From Tabrizicola caldifontis (GTDB lineage: Bacteria > Pseudomonadota > Alphaproteobacteria > Rhodobacterales > Rhodobacteraceae): DNA of 64,000 nt. The notes beneath the pieces are model-generated. The model did no database searches and was not told the origin of the DNA. It saw nothing but the letters and a program-made list of their open reading frames with translations. The stretch covers positions 124,001 through 188,000 of the forward strand of contig NZ_SIJH01000005.1 of the NCBI RefSeq assembly GCF_004762095.1, in the 5' to 3' direction. The position numbers and the translations under genes are program-made. The first letter of the stretch is position 1, and each line of letters opens with the position of its first letter. Positions 8,269-16,424 of the stretch are shown in pieces.

Positions 8269-8332
8269 GGGTTTCTCCTTCTGGTCTTTCGGGAAGGCCC
8301 TACCATCCAGGACCCGAAGCCGGATGACAACC

Positions 8333-8998
8333 ATGTTTGACCCGATCGACGCCTATTGCGAACGGACCAGCCCCGCCTACTGGGCCGAGCCGGTGAATGC
8401 CGTGACCAACCTGGCCTTCCTGATTGCGGCGGTCGTCATGTGGCGCCGGACCGCCGGAATGCCGACGGGCCGTGTGCTGAGCGTGGTGCTGGCGGTGATC
8501 GGGGTGGGCTCATATCTTTTTCACACCCATGCCAACGGGCTGACGGCGCTGACGGATGTATTGCCGATCCTGGCCTTCATCCTGATTTACCTTTTCGCCG
8601 CAACCCGTGATCTGCTGAGCTGGCGCGGCTGGTGGCCCTGGGCTGCGGTGCTGGGCTTCTTTCCCTATGCAGTGGCCGCCGGGTCGGCGCTGGGCGCGGT
8701 CCTGCCGCTGACATCATCCGCCGCCTATGCGCCGATTCCGCCCCTGATCCTGGCCTATGCCTGGATTGTGGGGCGCAGTCACCCGCGCACGGCATGGGGC
8801 ATGGCGCTGGGCGCGGTGATACTGATCGTCAGCCTGACCTTCCGCACGCTGGACGAGCCCCTGTGCGATGCCGGGCCTCTGGGGACACATTTCCTGTGGC
8901 ACATCCTGAACGCGCTGATGCTGGGCTGGATGATCGAGGTCTGGCGCCGCCACATCCTTGCGCAGGCCCGACTTGCGAAGGCAAGGGCGCGGGGCTAA
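8333..8998 (+). CDS. ceramidase-like membrane hydrolase (alkaline ceramidase/CREST family)
   Basis: A 221-residue protein with about seven transmembrane segments. Family landmarks are YCERTSPAYWAEPVNAVTNL at the N-terminus, SYLFHTHAN in the second helix, and THFLWHILNA near the C-terminus. The distributed His and Asp residues are those proposed to bind zinc in alkaline ceramidases and PAQR-related hydrolases. The ATG at 8333 is preferred over one at 8324; the Shine-Dalgarno region is weak for both. The substrate may be ceramide or another amide-linked lipid. Confidence 0.75.
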   Translation: MFDPIDAYCERTSPAYWAEPVNAVTNLAFLIAAVVMWRRTAGMPTGRVLSVVLAVIGVGSYLFHTHANGLTALTDVLPILAFILIYLFAATRDLLSWRGWWPWAAVLGFFPYAVAAGSALGAVLPLTSSAAYAPIPPLILAYAWIVGRSHPRTAWGMALGAVILIVSLTFRTLDEPLCDAGPLGTHFLWHILNALMLGWMIEVWRRHILAQARLAKARARG

Positions 8999-9025
8999 AC
9001 GGGGCCAAACCGCAAGGGGGGCCCC

Positions 9026-9313
9026 ATGGCCATTGACATCGACACCGCGCGCAAGGTGGCAAAGCTGGCGCGCATCCGGGTTGAGGAGGCGGACCTGCCG
9101 AAGCTGGCGGGGCAGCTTTCCGGCATCCTGGGCTTCATGGAGCAGCTGAACGAGGTGGACGTGACCGGGGTCGAGCCCATGGTCAGCGTAACGCCGATGC
9201 GGCTGAAGCGGCGACCGGACGTGGTGACGGACGGCAACATCCAGGCGCAGATCCTGGCCAATGCGCCGGACGCGCGCGAGGGGTTCTTTGCCGTGCCGAA
9301 GGTGGTGGAATGA
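9026..9313 (+). CDS. gatC: aspartyl/glutamyl-tRNA amidotransferase subunit C
   Basis: A 95-residue GatC: an N-terminal helix ([12 protein letters not shown]), a central '[18 protein letters not shown]' segment and '[12 protein letters not shown]' at the end. The expected length is about 95. Start ATG 9026, with AAGGGG upstream. The stop overlaps the gatA start by four bases (ATGA). GatC stabilises GatA-GatB; gatB is not in this window. Confidence 0.95.
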   Translation: MAIDIDTARKVAKLARIRVEEADLPKLAGQLSGILGFMEQLNEVDVTGVEPMVSVTPMRLKRRPDVVTDGNIQAQILANAPDAREGFFAVPKVVE

Positions 9314-10788
9314 GCGCGAACAGCTGGACTATCGCGGCGGCGCGGGATGCGCTGCGCAAGGGCGAGATCAGTGCGGTTGATCTGACCATGGCCTGCCTGA
9401 CGGCGATCGATGCGGGCGACGCGCTGAACGCCTTCGTGCACAAGACCCCCGAGATCGCGCTGGAGCAGGCGCGGGCGGCGGATGCGCGGCTCAGGGCGGG
9501 CGATGCGCCCTCGATGTGCGGGGTGCCGCTGGGGATCAAGGATCTGTTCTGCACGAAGGGCGTCCTCAGCCAGGCGGCGTCGAACATCCTGCGGGGGTTC
9601 AAGCCCGAATACGAATCGACCGTGACCGCGAAACTGTTCGAGGCGGGCGCGGTGATGCTGGGCAAGCTGAACATGGACGAATTCGCCATGGGGTCCAGCA
9701 ACGAGACCAGCTGCTATGGCAATGCGGTGAACCCTTGGAAGGTCGATGACCGGCTTCTGACGCCTGGGGGATCGTCTGGCGGCTCGGCCGCAGCGGTGGC
9801 GGCGGACCTGTGCCTGGGCGCCACGGGGACGGACACGGGCGGGTCGATCCGGCAGCCGGCGGCCTTCACCGGGATCGTCGGGATCAAGCCGACCTATGGC
9901 CGGGTCAGCCGCTGGGGGATCGTGGCCTTTGCCTCGTCGCTGGATCAGGCCGGGCCGATGACGAAATCGGTGCGCGATGCGGCGATCATGTTGCAGGCCA
10001 TGGCCGGGCACGACCCGAAGGATTCGACCAGCGCCGACCTTCCGGTGCCCGACTTCGAGGCGGCCCTGACCGGGGACATCCGGGGCAAGGTCATCGGCAT
10101 TCCCAAGGAATACCGGATGGACGGGATGCCGGCGGAGATCGAGGCGCTCTGGCAGCGCGGCATCGAGATGATGCGGGACGCTGGCGCCAAGGTGCGCGAC
10201 ATCAGCCTGCCGCATACGAAATACGCCCTGCCCGCCTATTACGTGATCGCCCCGGCCGAGGCTTCGTCGAACCTCGCCCGCTATGACGGGGTGCGCTATG
10301 GTCATCGGGCAAAGCTGGCCGCAGGTGACGGAATCGTCGAGATGTACGAGAAGACCCGGGCCGAGGGCTTCGGGCCGGAAGTGCAGCGCCGGGTGATGGT
10401 GGGCACCTATGTGCTGTCGGCGGGGTTCTACGACGCCTATTACAACCGCGCGCGCAAGGTGCGGGCGCTGATCAAGCGCGATTTCGAGACGGTCTTTGCC
10501 GCGGGCGTCGATGCGATCCTGACCCCGGCCACGCCAAGCGCGGCCTTCGGCCTGGGCGAGATGGCGGACGCCGATCCGGTCAAGATGTATCTGAACGACG
10601 TCTTCACCGTGACGGTGAACCTGGCCGGTCTACCGGGGATCTCGGTTCCCGTGGGGCTGGACGGGCAGGGGCTGCCGCTGGGGCTGCAGCTGATCGGGCG
10701 GCCCTGGGACGAGGCGGGTCTGCTGAATTACGCACATGTGTTGGAAACGCGGGCCGGCTTTGTGGCCAAGCCGGAAAAATGGTGGTAA
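9310..10788 (+). CDS. gatA: aspartyl/glutamyl-tRNA amidotransferase subunit A
   Basis: A 492-residue amidase-signature protein. The catalytic Ser-cisSer-Lys triad is visible: Lys77 in GVPLGIKD, the cis-Ser in TPGGSSGGS (about 155) and the nucleophile Ser179 in [12 protein letters not shown]. It releases ammonia from glutamine for GatB, which converts Glu-tRNA-Gln and Asp-tRNA-Asn to the amides. Full length and well conserved. It follows gatC with a four-base overlap, so translation is coupled. Confidence 0.96.
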   Translation: MSANSWTIAAARDALRKGEISAVDLTMACLTAIDAGDALNAFVHKTPEIALEQARAADARLRAGDAPSMCGVPLGIKDLFCTKGVLSQAASNILRGFKPEYESTVTAKLFEAGAVMLGKLNMDEFAMGSSNETSCYGNAVNPWKVDDRLLTPGGSSGGSAAAVAADLCLGATGTDTGGSIRQPAAFTGIVGIKPTYGRVSRWGIVAFASSLDQAGPMTKSVRDAAIMLQAMAGHDPKDSTSADLPVPDFEAALTGDIRGKVIGIPKEYRMDGMPAEIEALWQRGIEMMRDAGAKVRDISLPHTKYALPAYYVIAPAEASSNLARYDGVRYGHRAKLAAGDGIVEMYEKTRAEGFGPEVQRRVMVGTYVLSAGFYDAYYNRARKVRALIKRDFETVFAAGVDAILTPATPSAAFGLGEMADADPVKMYLNDVFTVTVNLAGLPGISVPVGLDGQGLPLGLQLIGRPWDEAGLLNYAHVLETRAGFVAKPEKWW

Positions 10789-10820
10789 TGGGCGCCGAAA
10801 CCACCCTGTCGAGGCAGTAA

Positions 10821-11570
10821 ATGAGCCGTCTTCATCCTGCTCCCGTCGCTGGCGCAAGCGCCCTTGCGTTGCTCCTGGCTGCCTGCACCCCGGCGACAAC
10901 CGATACTTCGGGCTCCGGTGTCGGATTCCAGGATTACAACAGCTACATCCGCGGGGCCGCTCCGGCCGCGACTGCGCCGGCACCGGCCGCAGTCACGCCG
11001 CCGATGGGCGGGTTTGATCCCACTGCCGCTGCTGCGGCAATCGACCGGGCCGAAGGGCGCGCACCTGTCGCGGCCACTCCGGCCCCGTTGCCGCCGTTGC
11101 CTGACAGTTCCAGCCGCCCGCGCGGCGGGGCGCCGGCGGGCATTCGAGAGGAATCCGGTGAGGTCGCGGCCATCGTCGGCAATACCGGGATTTCGGACGA
11201 ACAGGATTTCAACGCGGTTGCCGCGCGCGAGACGATCGAAAGCGATGCCGAACGCATTGCGCGTAACCGTGCGGAATATGTCGTCGTACAGCCGAAGGAT
11301 CTGCCGCAGCGGCCGGGCGATACCGGACCGAACATCGTGGAATTCGCGCTGGCCACCACCCATGCGCCGGGCGTTCAGATGTATCGTCGCAGCGGCATGG
11401 GCCTGCGCGACACGAATGCCGCCTGCGCGAAATACGCCTCGCCTGATCAGGCGCAACAGGATTTCCTTGCGCGCGGCGGGCCGGAACGCGACCGGCTGAA
11501 CCTCGACCCCGATGGAGACGGTTTCGCCTGCTCGTGGGATCCGCGTCCCTTCCGCAACGCACTGCGGTGA
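10821..11570 (+). CDS. lipoprotein with C-terminal excalibur-like calcium-binding motif
   Basis: A 249-residue protein. A lipoprotein signal peptide ends LLAAC at residue 22. An Ala/Pro-rich, probably unstructured region (residues 25-120) follows. The C-terminus has AACAKYASPDQAQQDFLARGGP and then LDPDGDGFACSWDP. The D-x-D-G-D-G-F-A-C-x-W pattern is that of the excalibur calcium-binding motif. It is probably anchored to a membrane facing the periplasm. The last codons overlap the amidase start (GTGA), suggesting a two-gene envelope operon. Function unknown; the motif suggests a cell-wall or calcium-dependent role. Confidence 0.7.
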   Translation: MSRLHPAPVAGASALALLLAACTPATTDTSGSGVGFQDYNSYIRGAAPAATAPAPAAVTPPMGGFDPTAAAAAIDRAEGRAPVAATPAPLPPLPDSSSRPRGGAPAGIREESGEVAAIVGNTGISDEQDFNAVAARETIESDAERIARNRAEYVVVQPKDLPQRPGDTGPNIVEFALATTHAPGVQMYRRSGMGLRDTNAACAKYASPDQAQQDFLARGGPERDRLNLDPDGDGFACSWDPRPFRNALR

Positions 11571-12292
11571 GCCTGACCCACCCATCGCCCAACTTCGGCG
11601 AGCGGCGGGGCGGAGCGCGGGTGGAGCTTGTGGTGCTGCACTACACCGCGATGCCGACCTGCGTCGAGGCCCTGGAGCGGCTTTGCGACCCGGTGTCCGA
11701 GGTGTCGGCACACTACCTGATCGACCGCGACGGCACCGTGCTGCATCTGGTCGACGAAGGGGCACGCGCCTGGCATGCCGGCGCAGGTGCCTGGGGCGGG
11801 GCTGGGGACGTGAACTCGCGTTCGATCGGGATCGAACTGGTCAATTCCGGATCGGAACCCTTTGCCGAGCCGCAGATGACTGCACTCGAACATCTGCTTT
11901 CGGACATTCTGCGACGTCATGGCCTGCCGCCTCGGGCAGTCATCGGCCACAGCGACATGGCGCCCGAGCGAAAGGGTGACCCCGGTCCCCGCTTTGACTG
12001 GCGGCGGCTGGCGCGACAGGGGCTGTCGGTGTGGCCCGAACCCTGCCCGCCGGGCGGCACACCACCCCCTCCCTCCCCGACAAGGGTGGAGGAACAGGCT
12101 TTGCAGGAAATGGCGTGCTTCGTGGCCGATCTCGGGGCCTTCGGCTACCCGGATGCCGCGCCGGACGCCCTGCTTGCCGCCTTTCGCCTGCGGTTCCGGC
12201 CCTGGGCGCAAGGCCCGCTGGATGCGACTGACCTTGCGCTGGCCGCAGGGCTGCGCCGCCTCGCGGTTGACGAACGGCAGGATGACGCATAA
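11567..12292 (+). CDS. N-acetylmuramoyl-L-alanine amidase (AmpD/Amidase_2 family)
   Basis: A 241-residue zinc amidase starting at GTG 11567, which overlaps the preceding TGA as GTGA. Landmarks are VVLHYTAM (first zinc His), VSAHYLIDRDGTVLHLV, WHAGAG, NSRSIGIELVNSG (catalytic-region Glu) and IGHSDMAPERKGDPG (second His, then the Asp ligand). It cleaves the lactyl-amide bond between MurNAc and the stem peptide. No signal peptide is apparent, so it may act on recycled cytoplasmic muropeptides like AmpD. A Pro-rich insertion (GGTPPPPSPTRVEE) is encoded by a palindromic repeat unit (see 12058). rnpB begins ten bases after its stop. Confidence 0.88.
   Translation: MSLTHPSPNFGERRGGARVELVVLHYTAMPTCVEALERLCDPVSEVSAHYLIDRDGTVLHLVDEGARAWHAGAGAWGGAGDVNSRSIGIELVNSGSEPFAEPQMTALEHLLSDILRRHGLPPRAVIGHSDMAPERKGDPGPRFDWRRLARQGLSVWPEPCPPGGTPPPPSPTRVEEQALQEMACFVADLGAFGYPDAAPDALLAAFRLRFRPWAQGPLDATDLALAAGLRRLAVDERQDDA
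12058..12094. repeat. pyrimidine/purine palindromic repeat inside the amidase gene
   Basis: A C-rich half (CCCCCTCCCTCCCCG) is followed by its near-complement (AAGGGTGGAGG). It resembles the intergenic element at 34152-34191. Here it is translated in frame into a proline-rich insert of the amidase, so the element has apparently entered a coding region without breaking it. Confidence 0.45.
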
Positions 12293-12302
12293 CTCGGGCC
12301 TT

Positions 12303-12700
12303 GCGCGGAGGGCCGGATGACCGCGGGCGGCAATGCCCGAGGAAAGTCCGGACTCCCGTTGGCAAGGGTGCCGGGTAACGCCCGGCGGGGGCAACCCCAG
12401 GGAAAGCGCCACAGAGAACAGACTTCCGCGCATGCGCGGTAAAGGTGAAACGGTGGGGCAAGAGCCCACCGCGGGACGGGCAACCGGACCGGCACGGCAA
12501 GCCCCACCCGGAGCAATGCCAAATAGGGGCCTCGCGCGGGTCCGGTCCGAAGCCGCAAGGCAGGGGATACCGCCGCAGGGAAGCCAACGCCCGAGAGGCC
12601 CGGGTTGGCAGCTTGACCGCCGTGGCGACACGGCAGGCAGAGGAATGGTCATCCCGGGGCGCCAGCCCCGGACAGAATCCGGCTTACAGGCTCTCCGCGC
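12303..12700 (+). ncRNA. rnpB: RNase P RNA (bacterial type A)
   Basis: Ends are set by the P1 helix: GCGCGGAG at 12303 pairs with CTCCGCGC at 12693-12700. Conserved core blocks are present in order: GAGGAAAGTCCGGACTCC (P4/CR-I), ACAGAGAACAGACTTCCGC, AGGTGAAACGGTGGGGCAAGAG, and near the 3' end AGAGGAATGGTCAT followed by ACAGAATCCGGCTTACAGG. Length is about 398 nt. It is the catalytic RNA that removes 5' leaders of tRNA precursors together with RnpA. Reading frames over this interval are not real genes. Confidence 0.95.
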
Positions 12701-12745
12701 GCATCTTACGGCCTTCCTCGGCAGAACCGTCACAAATATGTGCGA

Positions 12746-12759
12746 TTGACATGCATCAA
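12746..12759 (+). promoter_or_regulatory. FNR/CRP-type box upstream of the EF-hand gene
   Basis: TTGAC-ATGC-ATCAA, one base off the perfect palindrome TTGAT-N4-ATCAA bound by FnrL in Rhodobacterales. It lies 76 bases before the ATG of the EF-hand protein and 46 bases after the end of rnpB. At position -41.5 it would fit class II activation from a start near 12794. The left half also reads as a -35-like TTGACA. Confidence 0.5.
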
Positions 12760-12834
12760 TGCGGTCGAATGTTCGTTCGCGTCGGCTGGCGGCACCGGTG
12801 GACATTCCCGCCGTGCTTCTTTCAGGAGGAAGAC

Positions 12835-13443
12835 ATGTTGAGGACTGTAGCGATCATCACGGCGCTTGGACTGGCCGTATCGTCTCCGGCATTGGCGCAG
12901 GGGCAACCCGGATGGGGCTGGTGGGGCGCACCCGGCTGGGGTGCCGGGCCAGGCGCCGGCATGGGGCCTGGCTACGGGATGGGACCTGGAGCTGGGGCGG
13001 GGCCGGGCTATGGGATGGGTCCGGGCTACGGGATGGGACCTGGAGCCGGGGCGGGGCCAGGCTACGGTATGGGCCCGGGCTCCGGGATGGGGCCGGGCAT
13101 GATGCTGGGCGCCATCGATGCTGACCAGAACGGCATGATCACGGCCGAGGAAGCCGCGGCCCATGCCGAATCAATGTTCGCCACGATGGACGTGAACGGT
13201 GACGGGGTACTGGTCGCCGACGAGATGGGCGCGGGCCGTATGGGCATGATGAACCCCTGGGGTACGCCGCAGCTGATGCAGGAGCGCCGGGCCGCACGCT
13301 TTGCCGCAAAGGATGCCAATGGCGACGGACAGGTAACGATGGGCGAATTCCTTGCCGCCGAGAAGGCGCAGTATGAGGCCGCCGATACCGATGGCGACGG
13401 CAAGGTGACACCTTGGGAACTGCGCGCCGCCATGTGGCAATAA
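12835..13443 (+). CDS. exported EF-hand protein with Gly-Met-Pro repeats
   Basis: A 202-residue protein. A signal peptide (MLRTVAIITALGLAVSSPALA) is followed by about 65 residues of low-complexity repeats (units such as GMGPGYGMGPGAGAGP). Four EF-hand loops come next: DADQNGMITAEE, DVNGDGVLVADE, DANGDGQVTMGE and DTDGDGKVTPWE. All four have acidic positions 1, 3, 5 and 12, so they should bind calcium. The ribosome site AGGAGGA lies five bases before ATG 12835. It probably acts in the periplasm as a calcium buffer or sensor. Transcription may respond to oxygen through the box at 12746. The Gly/Met-rich region could also bind copper; this is inference. Confidence 0.75.
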   Translation: MLRTVAIITALGLAVSSPALAQGQPGWGWWGAPGWGAGPGAGMGPGYGMGPGAGAGPGYGMGPGYGMGPGAGAGPGYGMGPGSGMGPGMMLGAIDADQNGMITAEEAAAHAESMFATMDVNGDGVLVADEMGAGRMGMMNPWGTPQLMQERRAARFAAKDANGDGQVTMGEFLAAEKAQYEAADTDGDGKVTPWELRAAMWQ

Positions 13444-13458
13444 GCGCGCCAATAGCGG

Positions 13459-13486
13459 TTGACTCTGCCACGGCCTTGGCTAAAAG
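13459..13486 (+). promoter_or_regulatory. probable sigma-70 promoter of rpmG
   Basis: TTGACT (13459-13464), a 16-base spacer, then TAAAAG (13481-13486), 58 bases before the L33 start. The -35 is good; the -10 is weak, as is usual in this GC-rich group. Confidence 0.4.
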
Positions 13487-13543
13487 GCGGGCTTCAAGGA
13501 TTTCACCGGGGGATACGGATTCCCCGATGCAGGAGTAGCGACC

Positions 13544-13711
13544 ATGGCGAAGCCCGCCACCATCAAGATCCGCCTGAACTCGACCGCGGGCACCGGCCAC
13601 TTCTACGTGACCAAGAAGAACGCCCGCACCATGACCGAGAAGATGGTCATCAAGAAGTATGACCCCGTGAAGCGGGAGCATGTCGAATACAAGGAAGGCA
13701 AGATCAAGTAA
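13544..13711 (+). CDS. rpmG: 50S ribosomal protein L33
   Basis: A 55-residue protein, [20 protein letters not shown] onward, ending [21 protein letters not shown] and [11 protein letters not shown] are the L33 signature. This form has no zinc-binding cysteines, so it is the C-minus paralogue. The ribosome site AGGAG precedes the ATG by nine bases. Transcribed alone, between a promoter at 13459 and a terminator at 13734. Confidence 0.95.
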   Translation: MAKPATIKIRLNSTAGTGHFYVTKKNARTMTEKMVIKKYDPVKREHVEYKEGKIK

Positions 13712-13733
13712 GATCGCGCCGATCTTCAGTTCA

Positions 13734-13769
13734 GGGGCCGTGCCTTCCGGGTGCGGCCCTTTGCATTTT
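13734..13769 (+). terminator. intrinsic terminator after rpmG
   Basis: GGGCCG (13735-13740) and CGGCCC (13754-13759) form the stem, followed directly by a T-rich run (TTTGCATTTT). Confidence 0.7.
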
Positions 13770-13867
13770 CGGTGCCGCCAGGGCCGTGCCGGCGCGGCGT
13801 CTGACCTATGTCATTGACCAGAGCTCCGTTGTCGCCCCTTCTGGCCTTGGAAAGAGAGAGAGGCGCA

Positions 13868-14560
13868 ATGGAACGCAATCACCGGGAAGAGCATTACGTC
13901 GCGCGCGTGGGCTGGCTGCGTGCCGCCGTGCTGGGGGCAAATGACGGGATCGTCTCGACCGCTTCGCTGATCGTGGGGGTCGCGGCGGCCTCGGGCCGGG
14001 CCGAGGTGTTGGTCGCGGGGGCTGCCGGCCTTGCTGCCGGGGCGCTGTCGATGGCGGCGGGGGAATATGTTTCAGTTTCCTCGCAGTCCGATACCGAAGC
14101 CGCCGACATTGCACGCGAACAGGCCGAGATTGCCGCCGACCCCGAAGAGGAACTGCGCGCGCTGGCGGGCATCTACGAGGCACGCGGGGTTCCACGCGAA
14201 CTGGCCCGCCAGGTGGCCGAGGCCCTGCATGCCAAGGATCCTCTCGCCGCCCATGTCCGGGACGAGCTGGGCATCTTCGAACATACCGAGGCGCGTCCCC
14301 TGGTGGCTGCAGGGGCCTCGGCGGCGACCTTTGCGGTGGGGGCGGCGCTGCCTCTGGCCACCGCCGCACTGGCGCCCGAAGCGCAGATCGCGCTCTGGGT
14401 TAGCGGTTTGTCGTTAGTCTTCCTTGCTGTTCTTGGGGCGGTCGGGGCCCGTGCGGGGGGCGCAAATGTTCCGCGTGCGGTGGTGCGGGTCACCTTCTGG
14501 GGGGCGGTCGCCATGGCCGTGACCTGGGCCGTGGGGCATTTCTTCGGCGCTGTCGTCTGA
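13868..14560 (+). CDS. VIT1/CCC1 family iron/manganese transporter
   Basis: A 230-residue membrane protein. Landmarks are GWLRAAVLGANDGIVSTASLIVGVAAA (helix 1), AGALSMAAGEYVSVSSQSDTE (helix 2, with the conserved Met/Ala/Glu end), a cytosolic helical loop rich in Glu, and three C-terminal helices. This is the five-helix VIT/CCC1 plan for divalent-metal transport. ATG at 13868 was chosen because AGAGAGAGG precedes it and the family usually starts with a short HxEEHY-type segment, seen here as NHREEHY. The direction of transport in bacteria is not well defined. Confidence 0.85.
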   Translation: MERNHREEHYVARVGWLRAAVLGANDGIVSTASLIVGVAAASGRAEVLVAGAAGLAAGALSMAAGEYVSVSSQSDTEAADIAREQAEIAADPEEELRALAGIYEARGVPRELARQVAEALHAKDPLAAHVRDELGIFEHTEARPLVAAGASAATFAVGAALPLATAALAPEAQIALWVSGLSLVFLAVLGAVGARAGGANVPRAVVRVTFWGAVAMAVTWAVGHFFGAVV

Positions 14561-14635
14561 ACCAAGGGGTCGGCGGGCGCGGTCCGATCATGGATTTCCC
14601 CTTTTCTTTTCGGCACGCCGCCCCATGTCGTGGGC

Positions 14636-15157
14636 ATGACCCCGACAATCTCGCTCCGTCGTGCCTCGCCGGCTGATCTTGCCGCAGTGGATGCATTGCT
14701 GGCCCGCAGCTACCCGCGCCTTCTCGCGGCAGACTATCCGCCCTCGATCCTGGTGCTGGCAGTGCCGCGGATCGCCCGGGCGCGGCCCGAGCTGCTGGCC
14801 TCCGGCACCTATTTCCTGGCCGAGGATGTCCGTGGCCGCGTGCTTGCAGCGGGCGGCTGGACACGGGGAAATCTTGCGGGTGCCGAAGGCAGTGGCGACA
14901 GCGGCAATGTTCGTCACGTGGCCACGGACCCGGACATGACACGCCGGGGGATTGGTCGGGCGTTGATGGCGCAGGTAATGCGTGATGCGTGCGGCGCAGG
15001 GGTGGAGTGGCTGGACTGCCTGTCCACCCGGACAGCGGTGCCCTTCTACCTGGCGCTCGGTTTCAGGCCCCTGCATCCGGTGGACGTGCCGCTGGCACCG
15101 GGCATCATCTTCCCGGCTGTAAGGATGCTGGCCGATCTGCGGCAGGCCAATAGCTGA
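14636..15157 (+). CDS. GNAT family N-acetyltransferase
   Basis: A 173-residue protein. ISLRRASPADLAAVDALL is a GNAT N-terminus. VRHVATDPDMTRRGIGRALM contains the acetyl-CoA loop (R-R-G-I-G-R-A). 'STRTAVPFYLALGFRPL' is the C-terminal motif B region. The substrate cannot be read from the sequence. A GTG at 14630 would add two residues; neither start has a clear ribosome site. Confidence 0.8.
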   Translation: MTPTISLRRASPADLAAVDALLARSYPRLLAADYPPSILVLAVPRIARARPELLASGTYFLAEDVRGRVLAAGGWTRGNLAGAEGSGDSGNVRHVATDPDMTRRGIGRALMAQVMRDACGAGVEWLDCLSTRTAVPFYLALGFRPLHPVDVPLAPGIIFPAVRMLADLRQANS

Positions 15158-15163
15158 GGTCCG

Positions 15164-15195
15164 CAAAAGGAAAGGGCCGGTCCGAAGACCGGCCC
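15164..15195 (-). terminator. intrinsic terminator of the BI-1 gene
   Basis: GGGCCGGTC-CGAA-GACCGGCCC is a perfect 9-bp stem with a tetraloop (15174-15195). On the minus strand it is followed by a TTTCCTTTT tract, so it serves the gene at 15218. Confidence 0.75.
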
Positions 15196-15217
15196 ACGAT
15201 CGGCTTATCCGTTCGCC

Positions 15218-15955
15218 CTATTCCCGGTTGCCCAGGAACTGCAGCAGGAACATGAACAGGTTGATGAAGTCCAGATACAGGTTCAGCGCGCCCATGATCG
15301 CAGCCTTGCCCAGCCATTCCTGATCCATCGCCATCGCATGCTGGATGTAGGTGTTCTTGATGTTCTGGGTGTCATAAGCGGTCAGGCCGGCAAAGATCAG
15401 CACACCGATGACCGAGATCGCGAAGGCCAGAGCCGACGAGGCGAGAAAGATGTTCACGATCATCGCGACCAGAAGGCCGATCAGACCCATCATCAGGAAG
15501 GTGCCGAAGCCAGACAGGTCGCGCTTGGTGACATAGCCATAAAGCGACAGGCCCGCGAAGGCGATGGCGGTGATCAGGAAGGTCTGGGCGATCGAGACGC
15601 CGGTAAAGACCTTGAAGATCCAGGCAAGCGACAGACCCATCACGGCAGCGAAGCTGTAGAAGAACAGCTGTGCCGCAGCCGCCGAAAGGCGGTTGATCAG
15701 TGCGCCGAAGGCAAACACCATGACCAGCGGGGCAAACATGATCACCCAGCCCAGGATGTTCGGGCGCAGTGTGATCGGGTCGCGGAAGATCGACAGCAGG
15801 GCATCCGACGTGCCGACGGACCATGCCACGCCGGCAGTCACCAGCATCGCCACGGACATCAGCCCGTAGACCTTGTTCATGTGGGCGCGAAGCCCCTCGT
15901 CGATCTGCGCGCGGGCACCGACGCCTACGCTGCGGATCGTTTCAAACTGAGCCAT
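15218..15955 (-). CDS. Bax inhibitor-1/YccA family membrane protein
   Basis: A 245-residue protein with seven hydrophobic segments. It opens MAQFETIRSVGVGARAQIDE. 'LRAHMNKVYGLMSVAMLVTAGVAW' is helix 1, followed by GLSLYGYVTKRDLSGFGTFLMMGLIGLL and the C-terminal LNLYLDFINLFMFLLQFLG typical of BI-1. BI-1 proteins are pH-sensitive calcium leak channels in some bacteria and interact with FtsH (YccA) in E. coli. Start ATG at 15955; it ends with its own terminator. Confidence 0.9.
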   Translation of the reverse strand: MAQFETIRSVGVGARAQIDEGLRAHMNKVYGLMSVAMLVTAGVAWSVGTSDALLSIFRDPITLRPNILGWVIMFAPLVMVFAFGALINRLSAAAAQLFFYSFAAVMGLSLAWIFKVFTGVSIAQTFLITAIAFAGLSLYGYVTKRDLSGFGTFLMMGLIGLLVAMIVNIFLASSALAFAISVIGVLIFAGLTAYDTQNIKNTYIQHAMAMDQEWLGKAAIMGALNLYLDFINLFMFLLQFLGNRE

Positions 15956-16084
15956 TTCAGCCTCCGATGTTGTCCCTAAGGGCAACGCCGGGGGGTCCGG
16001 CGTACCACGTGCGTCGAATATCGGTATCGCCAACATGCATTTCAAGCTTTTCCGGTCCGAAAGCTGCTGAAAACTGTCAACCTT

Positions 16085-16300
16085 TCACAGCTTCCAGTGC
16101 AGTGGCACGTCCCAGGCTCGGCGGCGCGCCTCGGCCTCGGCCTGGTCCCGCGTCAGGCCGATGTCGCGCAGAAGGTGATCGTCCAGGCGGGACAGTGCCT
16201 GCCGCGAACGGGCCAGGGTCAGAACTTGAGCCAGCCACTGCAGAAACGGGCGGCGTGAATGTGCGGAAAGGGCGGGACGTATCAGGGCGGCAAGGCGCAT
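16085..16300 (-). CDS. DUF1127 domain protein
   Basis: A 71-residue Arg-rich protein. The C-terminal LSRLDDHLLRDIGLTRDQAEAEA is the DUF1127 (YjiS-like) motif, and RRRAWDVPLHW follows. DUF1127 proteins include small RNA-binding and metabolism-linked regulators in Agrobacterium and Rhodobacter (for example CcaF1). ATG at 16300 has AAAGG upstream; an ATG at 16315 would add five residues. It is divergent from a LysR regulator, an arrangement repeated in Rhodobacterales, so the LysR protein may control it. Confidence 0.8.
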   Translation of the reverse strand: MRLAALIRPALSAHSRRPFLQWLAQVLTLARSRQALSRLDDHLLRDIGLTRDQAEAEARRRAWDVPLHWKL

Positions 16301-16424
16301 GGCGGAACCTTTCATGTTAGCCTGTGATGGTGGGCGTCTGCCCCATCAGCGTTCTTGAACAATGCCCGAAGCTGATGCATGATGGAAACGAATGATCGTG
16401 AAGCCATTCATCAGGGTTTGTGAT

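Noticed and set aside
12303-12700. Reading frames over the RNase P RNA
   Set aside because: The conserved rnpB core and P1 helix explain this interval.
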